The notes: generated by a model not told the origin, from the sequence alone. A stretch of DNA of 64,000 bases from Bradyrhizobium sp. OK095 (GCF_900109945.1 NZ_FOBX01000004.1:186001-250000), one strand, 5' to 3'; positions 43,374 to 52,969 are shown, counted from the first letter of the stretch. Translations and numbers: made by a program.

Positions 43374-44990
43374 GTGCAAGAGACGGGCGTGCGCAACGGT
43401 GCCTTCGGCGCCGACAAATTCGGCTTAAAAAATCTCAAGCAGGTTCACTGGAACCTGGGTGCGCCGCAACTGTATCAATATTCGCTCGCCGCGGGCGAGG
43501 CGGTGCTGTCCGCCGACGGCGCGCTCTGCGCCGACACCGGCGAGTTCACCGGCCGCAGCCCGAAGGACAAGTTCACGGTGCGTGACGCCACCACCGACAA
43601 GAAGATGTGGTGGGCCGGCAACCAGTCGATCACTGCCGAGCAGTTCGAGACGCTCTATCAGGACTTCCTCAAGCACGCCGAAGGCAAATCGCTGTTCGCG
43701 CAGGACCTCTATGGCGGCGCCGATCCGGCCTACCGGATCAAGACCCGCGTCTTCACCGAGCTTGCCTGGCACTCGCTGTTCATCCGCACGCTGTTGATCC
43801 GCCCCGAGGCGGTCGAGCTGTCGAGCTTCACGCCGGAGCTCACCATCATCGACATGCCGAGCTTCCGCGCCGATCCGAAGCGCCATGGCTGCAAGTCGGA
43901 GAACGTCGTCGCGATCGACTTCGCCCGCAAGATCGTGCTGATCGGCGGCTCCTATTATGCCGGCGAGATGAAGAAGTCGGTCTTCACCACGCTGAACTAT
44001 TACCTGCCCGAGCGCGGCGTGATGCCGATGCACTGCTCGGCCAATGTCGGCGCCAAGGGCGATGCCGCGGTCTTCTTCGGGCTGTCCGGCACCGGCAAGA
44101 CCACGCTGTCGGCCGATCCGAACCGTACGCTGATCGGTGACGACGAGCACGGCTGGGGCCCGAACGGCATCTTCAATTTCGAAGGCGGCTGTTATGCCAA
44201 GTGCATCAAGCTGTCGCAGGAAGCCGAGCCCGAGATTTACGCGGCGTCGACGCGCTTCGGCGCGGTGCTCGAGAACTGCGTGCTCGACGAAGACACCCGC
44301 GTGGTGGATTTCGACGACGGCTCCAAGACCGAGAACACGCGCTCTGCGTACCCGCTCGACTTCATCCCGAATGCTTCGCGCACCGGCCGCGCGCCGCAGC
44401 CGAAGAACGTGGTGATGCTCGCCGCCGACGCCTTCGGCGTGCTGCCGCCGATCGCAAAGCTCTCGCCGGCGCAGGCGATGTATCACTTCCTGTCCGGCTA
44501 CACCGCCAAGGTTGCCGGCACCGAGCGCGGTCTCGGCAACGAGCCGCAGCCGGAATTCTCGACCTGCTTCGGCTCGCCGTTCCTGCCGCTCGATCCATCC
44601 GTCTACGGCAACATGCTGCGTGACCTGATCGCCCAGCACAATGTCGATTGCTGGCTGGTCAACACCGGCTGGACCGGCGGCAAGTACGGCACGGGCTCGC
44701 GCATGCCGATCAAGGTGACGCGCGCGCTGCTCACCGCCGCGCTCGACGGTTCGCTTCGCAACGTCGAATTCCGCACCGACAAGTATTTCGGCTTCGCGGT
44801 CCCGACCGCGCTGCCCGGCGTGCCGGCCGAGATCCTCAACCCGGTCAACACCTGGAAGGACAAGGACGAGTTCGACAAGACCGCGCGCGCGCTGGTTGGC
44901 ATGTTCCAGAAGAACTTTGCCAAGTTCGAAGCCCAGGTCGACGCAGAGGTGCGCGCTGCCGCGCCGGACGTGAAGCTCGCGGCGGAGTAA
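43374..44990 (+). CDS. pckA: Phosphoenolpyruvate carboxykinase (ATP)
   Basis: The 538-residue gluconeogenic enzyme converts oxaloacetate and ATP to PEP, CO2 and ADP. It has [13 protein letters not shown] near residue 55, the kinase loop [13 protein letters not shown] near 237 and the ATP/metal region [19 protein letters not shown] near 260. The start is GTG at 43374, set by AGGAGG seven bases upstream; the nine codons before it are not needed. It is followed by a strong terminator, so it is monocistronic on the 3' side. It is essential for growth on succinate and other C4 acids, the usual diet of bacteroids. Confidence 0.97.
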   Translation: MQETGVRNGAFGADKFGLKNLKQVHWNLGAPQLYQYSLAAGEAVLSADGALCADTGEFTGRSPKDKFTVRDATTDKKMWWAGNQSITAEQFETLYQDFLKHAEGKSLFAQDLYGGADPAYRIKTRVFTELAWHSLFIRTLLIRPEAVELSSFTPELTIIDMPSFRADPKRHGCKSENVVAIDFARKIVLIGGSYYAGEMKKSVFTTLNYYLPERGVMPMHCSANVGAKGDAAVFFGLSGTGKTTLSADPNRTLIGDDEHGWGPNGIFNFEGGCYAKCIKLSQEAEPEIYAASTRFGAVLENCVLDEDTRVVDFDDGSKTENTRSAYPLDFIPNASRTGRAPQPKNVVMLAADAFGVLPPIAKLSPAQAMYHFLSGYTAKVAGTERGLGNEPQPEFSTCFGSPFLPLDPSVYGNMLRDLIAQHNVDCWLVNTGWTGGKYGTGSRMPIKVTRALLTAALDGSLRNVEFRTDKYFGFAVPTALPGVPAEILNPVNTWKDKDEFDKTARALVGMFQKNFAKFEAQVDAEVRAAAPDVKLAAE

Positions 44991-45012
44991 TTTCTCGCTC
45001 TGTCTTCAATAC

Positions 45013-45041
45013 AAAAGGGCGGCTGCAGGGCCGCCCTTTTT
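45013..45041 (+). terminator. Rho-independent terminator of pckA
   Basis: AAAAGGGCGGC at 45013-45023 pairs perfectly with GCCGCCCTTTT at 45030-45040 around a 6-base loop, with a T run at the end. It lies 23 bp after the pckA stop. It is the clearest intrinsic terminator in the window. Confidence 0.92.
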
Positions 45042-45064
45042 GTTTCTCGCGAGCTCTCTCCGTT

Positions 45065-45144
45065 CGTCATTGCGAGCGCAGCGAAGCAATCCAGAATCCC
45101 TCCGTGGAAACAGTCTGGATTGCTTCGCTTCGCTCGCAATGACG
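45065..45144. repeat. 80-bp inverted repeat, CGTCATTGCGAGCG family, copy 2
   Basis: The arms CGTCATTGCGAGCGCAGCGA and TTCGCTCGCAATGACG fold as in copy 1. It lies between the pckA terminator and the convergent thioesterase stop. Confidence 0.9.
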
Positions 45145-45153
45145 TGGCGGCAG

Positions 45154-45969
45154 CTACGCCTTGAAATACGCAATCTGCGTGCTGGTCGCGAGCAGTCTCC
45201 CGTTCGGCGACCACAGCTCGGCGTTCTGGTCGGCGTAGCTCTTGTGCATGATCTTCGAATCGGCGGTCGCCAGCACGCGCGTGATGTCCTCGGCCGCGAG
45301 CTCGTCGCTGTCGGTGTGAAAATACGTCGTCAGCGACACCGTGCCGAACGGCACCAGCTCGCGCCGGGCGTGGAAGATGCGGCCGAAGAAGGCGTCCGAC
45401 ATCGACATCAGCGACAGCATGTCGAGCTTGCGCGGCTCACGATCGCCGATCCAGATTTTCGAATAGGTGCTGGCGAGCTCGGCCTGCGGGGGGCCGATGC
45501 GCATCTCGCCCTCGACGAAGCGGAATTCATATTGGTTGGCCCAGACCGCCGAGATCTTTGGGAACGGCAGCGTCGCTTCGAACGGCTTTGCGCCAGGATA
45601 TTGCGCCACCCTGTGCTCCCAGGACGGCCGGCGCTCGGCGAACACGGCGGTGGCGAGCGTAGCGACCTCGCCGCCGGCTTGCGACAGTTCGACGCTCCAG
45701 TGCTGGCTGGAGCGGTTAGCCTTCACCAGCCGCACATCCAGGTCAAACGGGCCCTTGGCGATCGGCGCGCAGTAATTGACGGTGAGGGCCAGTGGTTCAC
45801 CGGCGCGCTGCGGATGCTCGATCAGCGCACGCAGGATGGTTGCAGCGGTGATGCCGCCGAACGGGCCGACAAAGGCCCAGTAGTCGTCACTGGTGTGCCC
45901 CTGCCAACTGCTGTCACCGGCGGTGATGCGGGTGGCGTCGTCAAAGGGGTGCGGGAGCTTGGCGTGCAT
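45154..45969 (-). CDS. Acyl-CoA thioesterase-like protein, double hotdog (TesB-like)
   Basis: The 271-residue protein shows two hotdog halves. The N-terminal half has WAFVGPFGGITAATILRALI near residue 30 and VNYCAPIAKGPFDLDVRLVK near 65. The C-terminal half has SLTTYFHTDSDEL near 212 and a closing SPNGRLLATSTQIAYFK. This matches the 4HBT_3/TesB-like family, which hydrolyses acyl-CoA thioesters; its physiological substrate is unknown. The start lies 4 bp after the stop of the small upstream gene, so both are co-transcribed. Confidence 0.87.
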   Translation of the reverse strand: MHAKLPHPFDDATRITAGDSSWQGHTSDDYWAFVGPFGGITAATILRALIEHPQRAGEPLALTVNYCAPIAKGPFDLDVRLVKANRSSQHWSVELSQAGGEVATLATAVFAERRPSWEHRVAQYPGAKPFEATLPFPKISAVWANQYEFRFVEGEMRIGPPQAELASTYSKIWIGDREPRKLDMLSLMSMSDAFFGRIFHARRELVPFGTVSLTTYFHTDSDELAAEDITRVLATADSKIMHKSYADQNAELWSPNGRLLATSTQIAYFKA

Positions 45970-45973
45970 GGAA

Positions 45974-46315
45974 TTAGACCTCTACTGCGCTTCCATCCCA
46001 GCGGCGAAACTCCATCGTCTCGTCACTGGCGCCATATCGCCGCCAGCCCGAAACATCGTCGGCCGGGTCATCTGTGACCCAGACATCCGTGACCGAGCCC
46101 CCTATGCGCCTCATTGCGATGATGCTCTTGCTGCTGGTCAGGTCGGCGACGAAGTCGTCGATGGCAGCTTCCTCGTCCCTTCCCGAAAGACTGGCCAGGA
46201 TGCTGCCGTGCGTATGCCAGGGGAATCCATCAAAACCCAGCGTCCAGTCACCGTCAGGACAGATGACAAGCAATCGAAGCTGACCATCCGGGCTGATGTA
46301 TTCGCCGACGGGCAT
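45974..46315 (-). CDS. Small cytoplasmic protein of unknown function
   Basis: The 113-residue acidic protein begins MPVGEYISPDGQLRLLVICP and contains GDWTLGFDGFPWHTHGSILA, then a C-terminal GWRRYGASDETMEFRRWDG. It has no signal peptide and no membrane helix. I do not recognise the family; the Trp/His-containing central stretch is the most distinctive part. The ATG at 46315 follows GGAG and is preferred over a TTG nine codons upstream. It forms a two-gene unit with the thioesterase. Confidence 0.7.
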   Translation of the reverse strand: MPVGEYISPDGQLRLLVICPDGDWTLGFDGFPWHTHGSILASLSGRDEEAAIDDFVADLTSSKSIIAMRRIGGSVTDVWVTDDPADDVSGWRRYGASDETMEFRRWDGSAVEV

Positions 46316-46413
46316 GATCGACTCCGGCTTGAGTGAATTCAAACCGTCATATGATGGCTATCCTGCCAAATCAATGACCTCGCAGGTAACGCCGATTTCA
46401 CGCTGCGGAAAAA

Positions 46414-48939
46414 TCAGCCGGCTGCGTCGCGCAGATTCGGCAGCAGCGGCGTGGTCGGGTTGACCGGCACGTTCCAGATCTCCTCGGCGTATTCGCGGAT
46501 GGTGCGGTCGGAGGAGAACCACGCCATGCGCGCGACGTTGAGGATGGAGGCGCGCGTCCAGGCCGGCGCCACTTGCCAGCGCGCATCGACACTGCGCTGC
46601 GCCTCGTAATAGGAATCGAAATCGGCGCTGACCATGTAATGGTCGAGATAGCGCAGTGCGTGCGCGATGGATTCGAAGCGGCCGGGATCGCCGGGCGAGA
46701 ACTCGCCGCCGCCGATCGCATTGATGGCGCGCTGGAGCTTCGGCGAATTGCGGATCACGTCGGAGGCGTCAAGGCCCTGCTTGCGCCGGATCATCACGTC
46801 GCCGGCTTCCATGCCGAAGATCGCGATGTTCTCGTTGCCGACATGGTCGCGGATCTCGATATTGGCGCCGTCGAGCGTGCCGATGGTGAGGGCGCCGTTC
46901 AGCGACAGCTTCATGTTGCCGGTGCCGGAGGCCTCCATGCCGGCGGTCGAGATCTGCTCGGATAGATCGGCCGCGGGAATGATGATCTCGGCGAGGCTGA
47001 CATTGTAGTCCGGCAGGAACACCACCTTCAGCTTGCCGCCGATCGCGGGATCGTTGTTGACGACCTCCGCGACGTCGTTGATCAGCTTGATGATCAGTTT
47101 TGCGTATTTGTAGCTCGCCGCCGCCTTGCCGGCGAAGATCTTGACCCGCGGCACCCAATTGCCGTTGGGATCGTCCTTGATCGCCTGGTACAGCGCGACC
47201 GTCTCAATGACGTTGAGCAGCTGGCGCTTGTATTCGTGGATGCGCTTGATCTGCACGTCGAACAACGCGGTCGGGTCGACCTTGATGCCGAGCCGTTCGC
47301 CGATCAGGCGTGCCAGCGCGGTCTTGTTGTGAAGCTTGACGCTGCGGAATTTCTTCTGGAATTCGACGTCGCTGGCGCGCGCCTCGATCAGCGAGAGCTG
47401 GGTGGGATCGTCGAGCACGGCATCACCGCAGACCTCGCGCAACAAATCGGTCAGCTTCGGGTTCGCCAGCATCAGCCAGCGGCGGAAGGTGATGCCGTTG
47501 GTCTTGTTGGTGATGCGGCCGGGATAGAGATGGTTGAGATCGTGGAACACGGTCTCGCGCATCAAATCCGAATGCATCGCCGAGACGCCGTTGATGCGGT
47601 GCGAGCCGACGAAGGCGAGCTGGCCCATCCGCACGCGGCGGCCGCTCCTCTCATCGATCAGCGAGACCGAGGCGCGGAAGTCGATGTCGCCGGGGGCGCG
47701 CGCTTCGGCGAGCGCCAGATGCTGCACGTTGATGCGGTAGATGATCTCGAGATGGCGCGGCAGCAGGCGCTCGAACAGTTCGACCGGCCAGGTCTCCAGC
47801 GCTTCCGGCAGCAGCGTGTGGTTGGTGTAGGAGAGGGTGGCGACCGTGATCTTCCAGGCCTCGTCCCAGCGGAAATTGTGGTCGTCAATCAGGATCCGCA
47901 TCAACTCGGTGACGGCGAGGCTCGGATGGGTGTCGTTGAGCTGCACCGCGACCTTGGACGACAGGCTGCGGAGCTGTCCGTCGGACGCGAGATGCCGCTT
48001 GATGAGATCCTGAAGCGAGGCCGAGACGAAGAAATACTCCTGGCGCAGGCGCAGTTCGCGCCCCGCGGGGCTTTCATCGTTCGGATAGAGGAATTTGCAG
48101 ATCGCTTCCGCGCGCGACTGCTCGGAGCTGGCGCTGACATAGTCGCCCTTGTTGAAGGCATCGAGCTTCAACGGATCGGGCGAGCGCGCCGACCAAAGCC
48201 GGAGCGCATTGACGTGCTGGCCGCGCCAGCCGACGATCGGCGTGTCATAAGCGAGCGCCTGCACGGTCTCGGCCGGATGCCAGATCGCGCGGTCGCGGCC
48301 CTTGTCGTCGACATGCTCGACGCCGCCGCCGAAATTGATGTCGTAGATCACTTCCGGCCGCTGCAATTCCCAGGGGTTGCCGAAGCCAAGCCATTCGTCC
48401 GGATATTCCTGCTGCCAGCCCTGATTGATGATCTGGCGGAACAGGCCGTAATCGTAGCGGATGCCGTAGCCGATCGCGGGGATCGACAGCGTCGCCATGC
48501 TCTCCATGAAGCAGGCCGCGAGGCGGCCGAGGCCGCCATTGCCGAGCGCCGCATCCGGCTCGCATTTGCGCAGCTCGGGCAGCGACACGCCGAGATCGCC
48601 GAGCGCGACCTCGAAGATTTTCAGCAGCCCCATGTTGTTCAGCGCGTCGGAGAAAAGACGGCCGATCAAAAATTCGAGCGAGAGATAATAGACGCGCTTG
48701 CGCCCAGCGTCGTAGCTGTGCTTCTCGGCCGTGAGCCAGCGATGCACGATGCGGTCGCGCAGCGCCAGCGCCGCGGCCTGGTACCAGTCGTGCTTGGTCG
48801 CCATGCCCGCGTCCTTGCCGATGGCAAGGCGCAGCTTCGCCAGGATCGCGCCCTTGATCTCAGCCAGCGCGAGTTCGTCGATAGGCTGGCTCGGGGCGGG
48901 CAAATTTGGCTGGAACGATTGATCTTGCAAGGCCGTCAC
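46414..48939 (-). CDS. glgP: Glycogen/maltodextrin phosphorylase
   Basis: The 841-residue enzyme releases glucose-1-phosphate from alpha-1,4-glucans with a PLP cofactor. Signatures are DAALGNGGLGRLAACFMES near residue 129, the active-site stretch RITNKTNGITFRRWL near 475 and the PLP site EASGTGNMKLSLNGAL near 660. The length is normal. The start is GTG at 48939 (VTALQDQSF) after CAGGAA. No other glg gene is adjacent. It is cytoplasmic and belongs to carbon-storage mobilisation. Confidence 0.96.
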   Translation of the reverse strand: MTALQDQSFQPNLPAPSQPIDELALAEIKGAILAKLRLAIGKDAGMATKHDWYQAAALALRDRIVHRWLTAEKHSYDAGRKRVYYLSLEFLIGRLFSDALNNMGLLKIFEVALGDLGVSLPELRKCEPDAALGNGGLGRLAACFMESMATLSIPAIGYGIRYDYGLFRQIINQGWQQEYPDEWLGFGNPWELQRPEVIYDINFGGGVEHVDDKGRDRAIWHPAETVQALAYDTPIVGWRGQHVNALRLWSARSPDPLKLDAFNKGDYVSASSEQSRAEAICKFLYPNDESPAGRELRLRQEYFFVSASLQDLIKRHLASDGQLRSLSSKVAVQLNDTHPSLAVTELMRILIDDHNFRWDEAWKITVATLSYTNHTLLPEALETWPVELFERLLPRHLEIIYRINVQHLALAEARAPGDIDFRASVSLIDERSGRRVRMGQLAFVGSHRINGVSAMHSDLMRETVFHDLNHLYPGRITNKTNGITFRRWLMLANPKLTDLLREVCGDAVLDDPTQLSLIEARASDVEFQKKFRSVKLHNKTALARLIGERLGIKVDPTALFDVQIKRIHEYKRQLLNVIETVALYQAIKDDPNGNWVPRVKIFAGKAAASYKYAKLIIKLINDVAEVVNNDPAIGGKLKVVFLPDYNVSLAEIIIPAADLSEQISTAGMEASGTGNMKLSLNGALTIGTLDGANIEIRDHVGNENIAIFGMEAGDVMIRRKQGLDASDVIRNSPKLQRAINAIGGGEFSPGDPGRFESIAHALRYLDHYMVSADFDSYYEAQRSVDARWQVAPAWTRASILNVARMAWFSSDRTIREYAEEIWNVPVNPTTPLLPNLRDAAG

Positions 48940-49169
48940 TTCCTGGTCGCGAGAACACCACTAAACTTACGCGTCTTGTAACTCCAAGCGTCTTGTAACT
49001 CTAAGCGTTTTGCCCCAGTCCCGGAACCATCGCTGGCGCGGCCGTGCACTGCGCTGGCGTAAAATTATGCAAGGAACGGGCCGGTTTGGGAACCCGGAGG
49101 AGCACGGGGAATCCTGAATTCGGTGCTAGATTGAGCGCAGATTCAGCCATCAGTATGGAGGAGCGCCCC

Positions 49170-49403
49170 ATGAGACTGCTGATCGAAATCGTCGCCGCAG
49201 CCCTGCTCGTCATCTGCATCGCCACCTCGAGCGCGGCTTTTGCTGCGGGCAAGATGGGCCGCAGCGCCGACGGCCTCAGCTGCGGCTTTTCGGTCCCGCA
49301 AAATGCGTCGCCCGCCGCCCGTTGCGCCGCCATCAAGCGCCAATGCGGCGGCAAGTTCTACGCAAATGCGTGCGGGGACAGGCTGGTGTCGGCGGCGAAT
49401 TGA
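49170..49403 (+). CDS. Small secreted protein with four cysteines
   Basis: The 77-residue protein starts at the ATG at 49170, six bases after GGAGGAG. Its signal peptide is MRLLIEIVAAALLVICIATS, cut after AAFA. The mature peptide of about 48 residues has four cysteines (LSCGFSVPQ, ARCAAIKRQCGG, NACGDRL), which could form two disulfides. I do not recognise the family. It is divergent from glgP and not in an operon. Possible roles include a periplasmic binding or inhibitor peptide. Confidence 0.7.
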   Translation: MRLLIEIVAAALLVICIATSSAAFAAGKMGRSADGLSCGFSVPQNASPAARCAAIKRQCGGKFYANACGDRLVSAAN

Positions 49404-49427
49404 GGCGCCGCCGTGCGGTTCGTAAGT

Positions 49428-50291
49428 TCAAGCCGCCTTCGCCTGCACCGCATCGCAAAACTCGGCGAGACGATCGGCAAGCCGCAGCGTTGCCGGGCTC
49501 GCATCCGGCGCGGCCATCAACGCGACCTCGGTCCTGTTGATCGGCGCAAAGCCGTCCTTCGCGGTCAGCACGCGGTGATCGGACTGGATCGACATTTCCG
49601 ATAAAATGCTCAGTCCCATGCCGGCGGCGACCGCGGCCTGGATGCCGGCAAGACTCGATGACGTATAGGACATGTGCCAGATGCGCCCCGCGCTTTCGAG
49701 CGCATGGATGGCCCCGGCGCGATACAGGCAGCCGAGCGGAAAGCCGATCAGCGGCACCGACGCTGCGCCCGCATCGATCGGATGGCTCTTGCTGGTGACC
49801 CAGTGCACCCGCTCCGGCCACACCGCGATCGCGCCCTTCTCGCCGGCCTCGCGCTTGTAGAGTGCCATGTCGAGCTCGCCGCGGTCGAGATCGCGGGCGA
49901 GGTTCTTGCTCTGGTCGGCGCGCACATCGAGCCGCAGGCCCGGATGCGAGCGCGAGAACGCGCCGAGCAGTTTCGCCAGCCGGTAGGCGGCGAAATCTTC
50001 GGGGATGCCGAGCCGGATCGCGCCTTCGCTGTCGGGCTCGCGCAGCACGTCGCGTGCTTCTTCCGCAAGCGACAGCAGCCGCCGCGCATAGGACAGCAGC
50101 CGCTCGCCGGCCTCGGTGGGGCGCACGTCCTTGCCGTCCCGGTGCAGCAGCACCTGGCCGACATCCTCCTCCAGCCGCTTGATCTGCTGGCTCACGGTCG
50201 ATTGCGTGCGGTGGACCCGCTCGCCGGCGCGGGTGAAGCCGCCGGCTTCGACCACCGAGACGAAGCTGCGCAGAAGCTCGAGATCGAGCAT
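49428..50291 (-). CDS. LysR family transcriptional regulator
   Basis: The 287-residue regulator starts MLDLELLRSFVSVVEAGGF and has the recognition helix region RTQSTVSQQIKRLEEDVGQV. The effector-binding half follows from about residue 85. The start at 50291 is set by GGAGGTGG; the frame is open to 50333. It is divergent from an EamA exporter gene, 110 bp apart, which is its most likely target. The inducer is unknown. Confidence 0.92.
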   Translation of the reverse strand: MLDLELLRSFVSVVEAGGFTRAGERVHRTQSTVSQQIKRLEEDVGQVLLHRDGKDVRPTEAGERLLSYARRLLSLAEEARDVLREPDSEGAIRLGIPEDFAAYRLAKLLGAFSRSHPGLRLDVRADQSKNLARDLDRGELDMALYKREAGEKGAIAVWPERVHWVTSKSHPIDAGAASVPLIGFPLGCLYRAGAIHALESAGRIWHMSYTSSSLAGIQAAVAAGMGLSILSEMSIQSDHRVLTAKDGFAPINRTEVALMAAPDASPATLRLADRLAEFCDAVQAKAA

Positions 50292-50401
50292 ATCCACCTC
50301 CATTCGAAAATCCACTGAATGGCAGTTAATCATTTAATTTCCAAATGGCAAGCCGGCGCCCTAGATCGGAGGCCAGACAAAAAACATCCGAGAATGCCCC
50401 C

Positions 50402-51310
50402 ATGTCGCTCGCCACCTCGCTCCCCGCAGCCCCCAGCCGCTTCAACACGCTGCCGTTCGCCATCGGTTTGTTTTGCCTGCTCTGGAGCTATGCCTTCGTC
50501 GCCGGCAAGATCGGCGTCACCCATTGCCCGCCGCTGATCCTGCTCGCCGCGCGTTTCTCGCTCGCCGGCATTTTGATCCTGGGGGCCACGATGGTTCGTG
50601 GTGACTGGTCGCTGTCGTGGCGCGATGCCGCGATCTTTGCCGTGCTCGGCATCGCCAACAACGCGCTCTATCTCGGGCTCGGCTATACCGGCCTGCAATC
50701 CGTCTCCGCCGGCCTCGGCGGCCTGATCGTCTCCGCCAATCCGGTATTCACCGCGGCGCTAGCCGCGCTGCTGCTCGGCGAGGGCATGACCTGGCGCAAG
50801 GCAAGCGGCCTCCTGCTCGGCATTGTCGGCGTGACGGCCATCGTCTGGCATCGCCTGGCGGTCGGCACCGACTCGTTTCACGGCATCGTCTTCACCCTGG
50901 CCTCGCTCGCTTCCATCGTCGCCGGCACCATCCTGTTCAAGCTGCTTGCGCCGAAGGGAAGCCTGTGGATCGGCAACGGCGTGCAGAATCTCGTGGCCGG
51001 CATCGTGCTGACGCCGGTCGCGCTCACCTTTGCCGATTTTCACGCGATCGATGTCACGCCGGGCCTGATCGGCGCCTTTGCGTTTCTCGTGCTCGGCGGC
51101 TCGATCCTCGCCTACTGGCTCTGGTTTCATCTCCTGAAAGTGTGTGGCGCGACCGCTGCCAGTGCCTATCATTTCCTGATGCCGCCGCTCGGCATGCTGT
51201 TCGCCTACATCGTGCTCGGCGAGCATGTCGAGGCGCGTGATCTGCTCGGCATCATCCCGGTCGCGCTCGGCATCTATCTCGTGACGCGGCCCGCCAAATC
51301 GGTCTCTTAA
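50402..51310 (+). CDS. DMT superfamily (EamA) exporter
   Basis: The 302-residue protein has ten membrane helices in two EamA repeats. The first includes FAIGLFCLLWSYAFVAGKIG and PVFTAALAALLLGE; the second includes GSILAYWLWFHLLKVCGATA and PPLGMLFAYIVLGE. EamA transporters export amino acids or metabolites; the substrate is unknown. The start at 50402 (MSLATSLPAAP) is preferred over an ATG 19 codons upstream. It is probably LysR-controlled and is followed after 12 bp by a metallo-hydrolase. Confidence 0.9.
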   Translation: MSLATSLPAAPSRFNTLPFAIGLFCLLWSYAFVAGKIGVTHCPPLILLAARFSLAGILILGATMVRGDWSLSWRDAAIFAVLGIANNALYLGLGYTGLQSVSAGLGGLIVSANPVFTAALAALLLGEGMTWRKASGLLLGIVGVTAIVWHRLAVGTDSFHGIVFTLASLASIVAGTILFKLLAPKGSLWIGNGVQNLVAGIVLTPVALTFADFHAIDVTPGLIGAFAFLVLGGSILAYWLWFHLLKVCGATAASAYHFLMPPLGMLFAYIVLGEHVEARDLLGIIPVALGIYLVTRPAKSVS

Positions 51311-51322
51311 GAGGAGTTCATC

Positions 51323-52099
51323 ATGCCCATTTCCATCACCCTGATCGGCGGCCCCACTGCGCTGATCGAGATCGACGGCTTTCGCCTGCTCACCGATCCG
51401 ACCTTCGACGACGCGCACACCGCCTATCAGCTCCCGCATGTGACGCTGGAGAAGACGATCGGACCGGCGATGAAGGCCGACGCGATTGGCCCGGTCGATG
51501 CCGTGCTGCTCAGCCACGACCAGCATTCGGACAATCTCGACAATGCGGGCCGCGAATTCCTGAAGCACGCCAAGCGCGTGCTGACGACCGAGGCGGGCGC
51601 AAAACGCCTTGGCGGGCATGCCGAGGGTCTCGCGCCCTGGGCGGTCTCGCATCTGAAAGACCGTGACGGCAATTCGCTGACGATCACGGCAACGCCGGCG
51701 CGCCACGGCCCGGCCGGCATCGAGCCGCTGTCGGGCGACGTCATCGGCTTCGTGGTGTCCTCGAGCCGCAAGGACACCACCTCGGTCTATATCAGCGGCG
51801 ACACCACCTGGTTCGACGGCGTCGCCGAGGTCGCGCGGCGCTTCAAATGCGGCGTGGTGCTGCCCTTCGCCGGCGCGGCGCAAACGCGCGGGCCGTTCCA
51901 TCTCACCATGGACACCAACGACGCCATCGAGACCGCGCGCGCCTTTCCCGATGCGGTGATCGTGCCTGTTCATACCGAAGGCTGGGCGCATTTCCGCCAG
52001 AACAGCGAGGATCTGCGCAAGACGTTTGATGTGCTGGGTTTTGGGACAAGGTTGCGGCTGCTGGAGCCGGGCGTGCCGACGGTGGTGGAGGCGCCGTGA
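51323..52099 (+). CDS. Metallo-beta-lactamase-fold hydrolase
   Basis: The 258-residue protein is a COG2220-type metallo-hydrolase. The metal motif is LLSHDQHSDNLD at about 62-73, later ligands include PARHGPAG near 125 and SGDTTWFD near 155, and PVHTEGWAHF holds a C-terminal His. The motif reads HDQHSDN rather than the standard HxHxDH. AGAGGAG precedes the start. It is in the same transcription unit as the EamA exporter. The substrate is unknown. Confidence 0.87.
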   Translation: MPISITLIGGPTALIEIDGFRLLTDPTFDDAHTAYQLPHVTLEKTIGPAMKADAIGPVDAVLLSHDQHSDNLDNAGREFLKHAKRVLTTEAGAKRLGGHAEGLAPWAVSHLKDRDGNSLTITATPARHGPAGIEPLSGDVIGFVVSSSRKDTTSVYISGDTTWFDGVAEVARRFKCGVVLPFAGAAQTRGPFHLTMDTNDAIETARAFPDAVIVPVHTEGWAHFRQNSEDLRKTFDVLGFGTRLRLLEPGVPTVVEAP

Positions 52100-52111
52100 T
52101 CGCACCACACC

Positions 52112-52191
52112 CGTCATTGCGAGCGTAGCGAAGCAATCCAGAGTCTTTCCGCAGAGGCAGTCTGGATTGCTTCGCTGCGCTCGCAATGACG
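52112..52191. repeat. 80-bp inverted repeat, CGTCATTGCGAGCG family, copy 3
   Basis: The arms CGTCATTGCGAGCGTAGCGA and GCTGCGCTCGCAATGACG pair as in copies 1 and 2. It fills the gap between the metallo-hydrolase stop and the convergent TIGR02186 gene and may stop both transcripts. Confidence 0.9.
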
Positions 52192-52198
52192 GAGGAGG

Positions 52199-52969
52199 TC
52201 AGTCCTTCCGAAACACAATCGACGCCATCCATCCCGTCATCAGGGCCATCGCCGCCGTGACGAGGCCGTAGATCAGCCCGTTCTGCCGCGCGGTCGTTGC
52301 GACGAACTGCTCGAAGCCGACCTTGACGATCTCGAAGGCGGTCTCGGTCTTGCCGATGAACGCGCCGTTGGCAAACAGCTTGATCTCGACCTCATAAGTG
52401 CCGATCGGCACCTCCGCCGGCAGCGGAATGCCGGTGCGGAACAGTGTCGGCGTCAGGAACGTTACCGCGCTCGCATCCTCGCGATAGAGCCCGCGCTGGG
52501 TGCGCAAGCGAATGAACGCGGACCGAAAAGCGTCGTTCGGCACCACGTCGGCATAGTCGCCGCTGACCCGCTGGGTCAGGAGCACGTTGTTCAGCCCGAT
52601 CTGCTGCCGCCGCGCGATCTCTGGCGAGGTGATGATTTCGAAGGAGCGGTTCGCGAACAGCGCCAGATAGCTCGGCACCTGCAAAAATTGTCGGTAGTCG
52701 GTGTTGATCCAGATCCCGAAGGTGCGCTCCTTGCGCCGCGTCACCATGTCGGCGCGCGGGCCCATCACGGTGACGACGAGATCGTAGGCGGTGCGGTCGG
52801 CAGGCGTCGTGGCGTCCTTCTCGACCGAGCCGAACAGCACCAGCTCCTCGCCCGAATAATTCGGCGTCACCGTGACACGGTGGTTGGAGACCGACACGAT
52901 CAGCCGCTCGGCGTGCGCGACTGAGCCGAGCAGCAGAACAAGCAGGGCTGCGAGAGCTGCGCGTTTCAT
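52199..52969 (-). CDS. TIGR02186-type exported, membrane-anchored protein
   Basis: The 256-residue protein has a signal peptide (MKRAALAALLVLLLGSVAHA), a beta-rich periplasmic domain with SVSNHRVTVTPNYSGEELVL and FGIWINTDYRQFLQVPSYLA, and a C-terminal membrane helix near residues 228-250 (GLIYGLVTAAMALMTGWMAS). This matches the TIGR02186 family of alphaproteobacteria, of unknown function. Its ATG overlaps the TauE gene stop as ATGA. The fixed pairing with a TauE/SafE exporter suggests it is a periplasmic partner of that transporter. Confidence 0.85.
   Translation of the reverse strand: MKRAALAALLVLLLGSVAHAERLIVSVSNHRVTVTPNYSGEELVLFGSVEKDATTPADRTAYDLVVTVMGPRADMVTRRKERTFGIWINTDYRQFLQVPSYLALFANRSFEIITSPEIARRQQIGLNNVLLTQRVSGDYADVVPNDAFRSAFIRLRTQRGLYREDASAVTFLTPTLFRTGIPLPAEVPIGTYEVEIKLFANGAFIGKTETAFEIVKVGFEQFVATTARQNGLIYGLVTAAMALMTGWMASIVFRKD

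Noticed and set aside
47236..48981. A 581-codon frame antisense to glgP
   Set aside because: The glgP motifs, including the PLP site, are clear; the antisense frame shows no domain.
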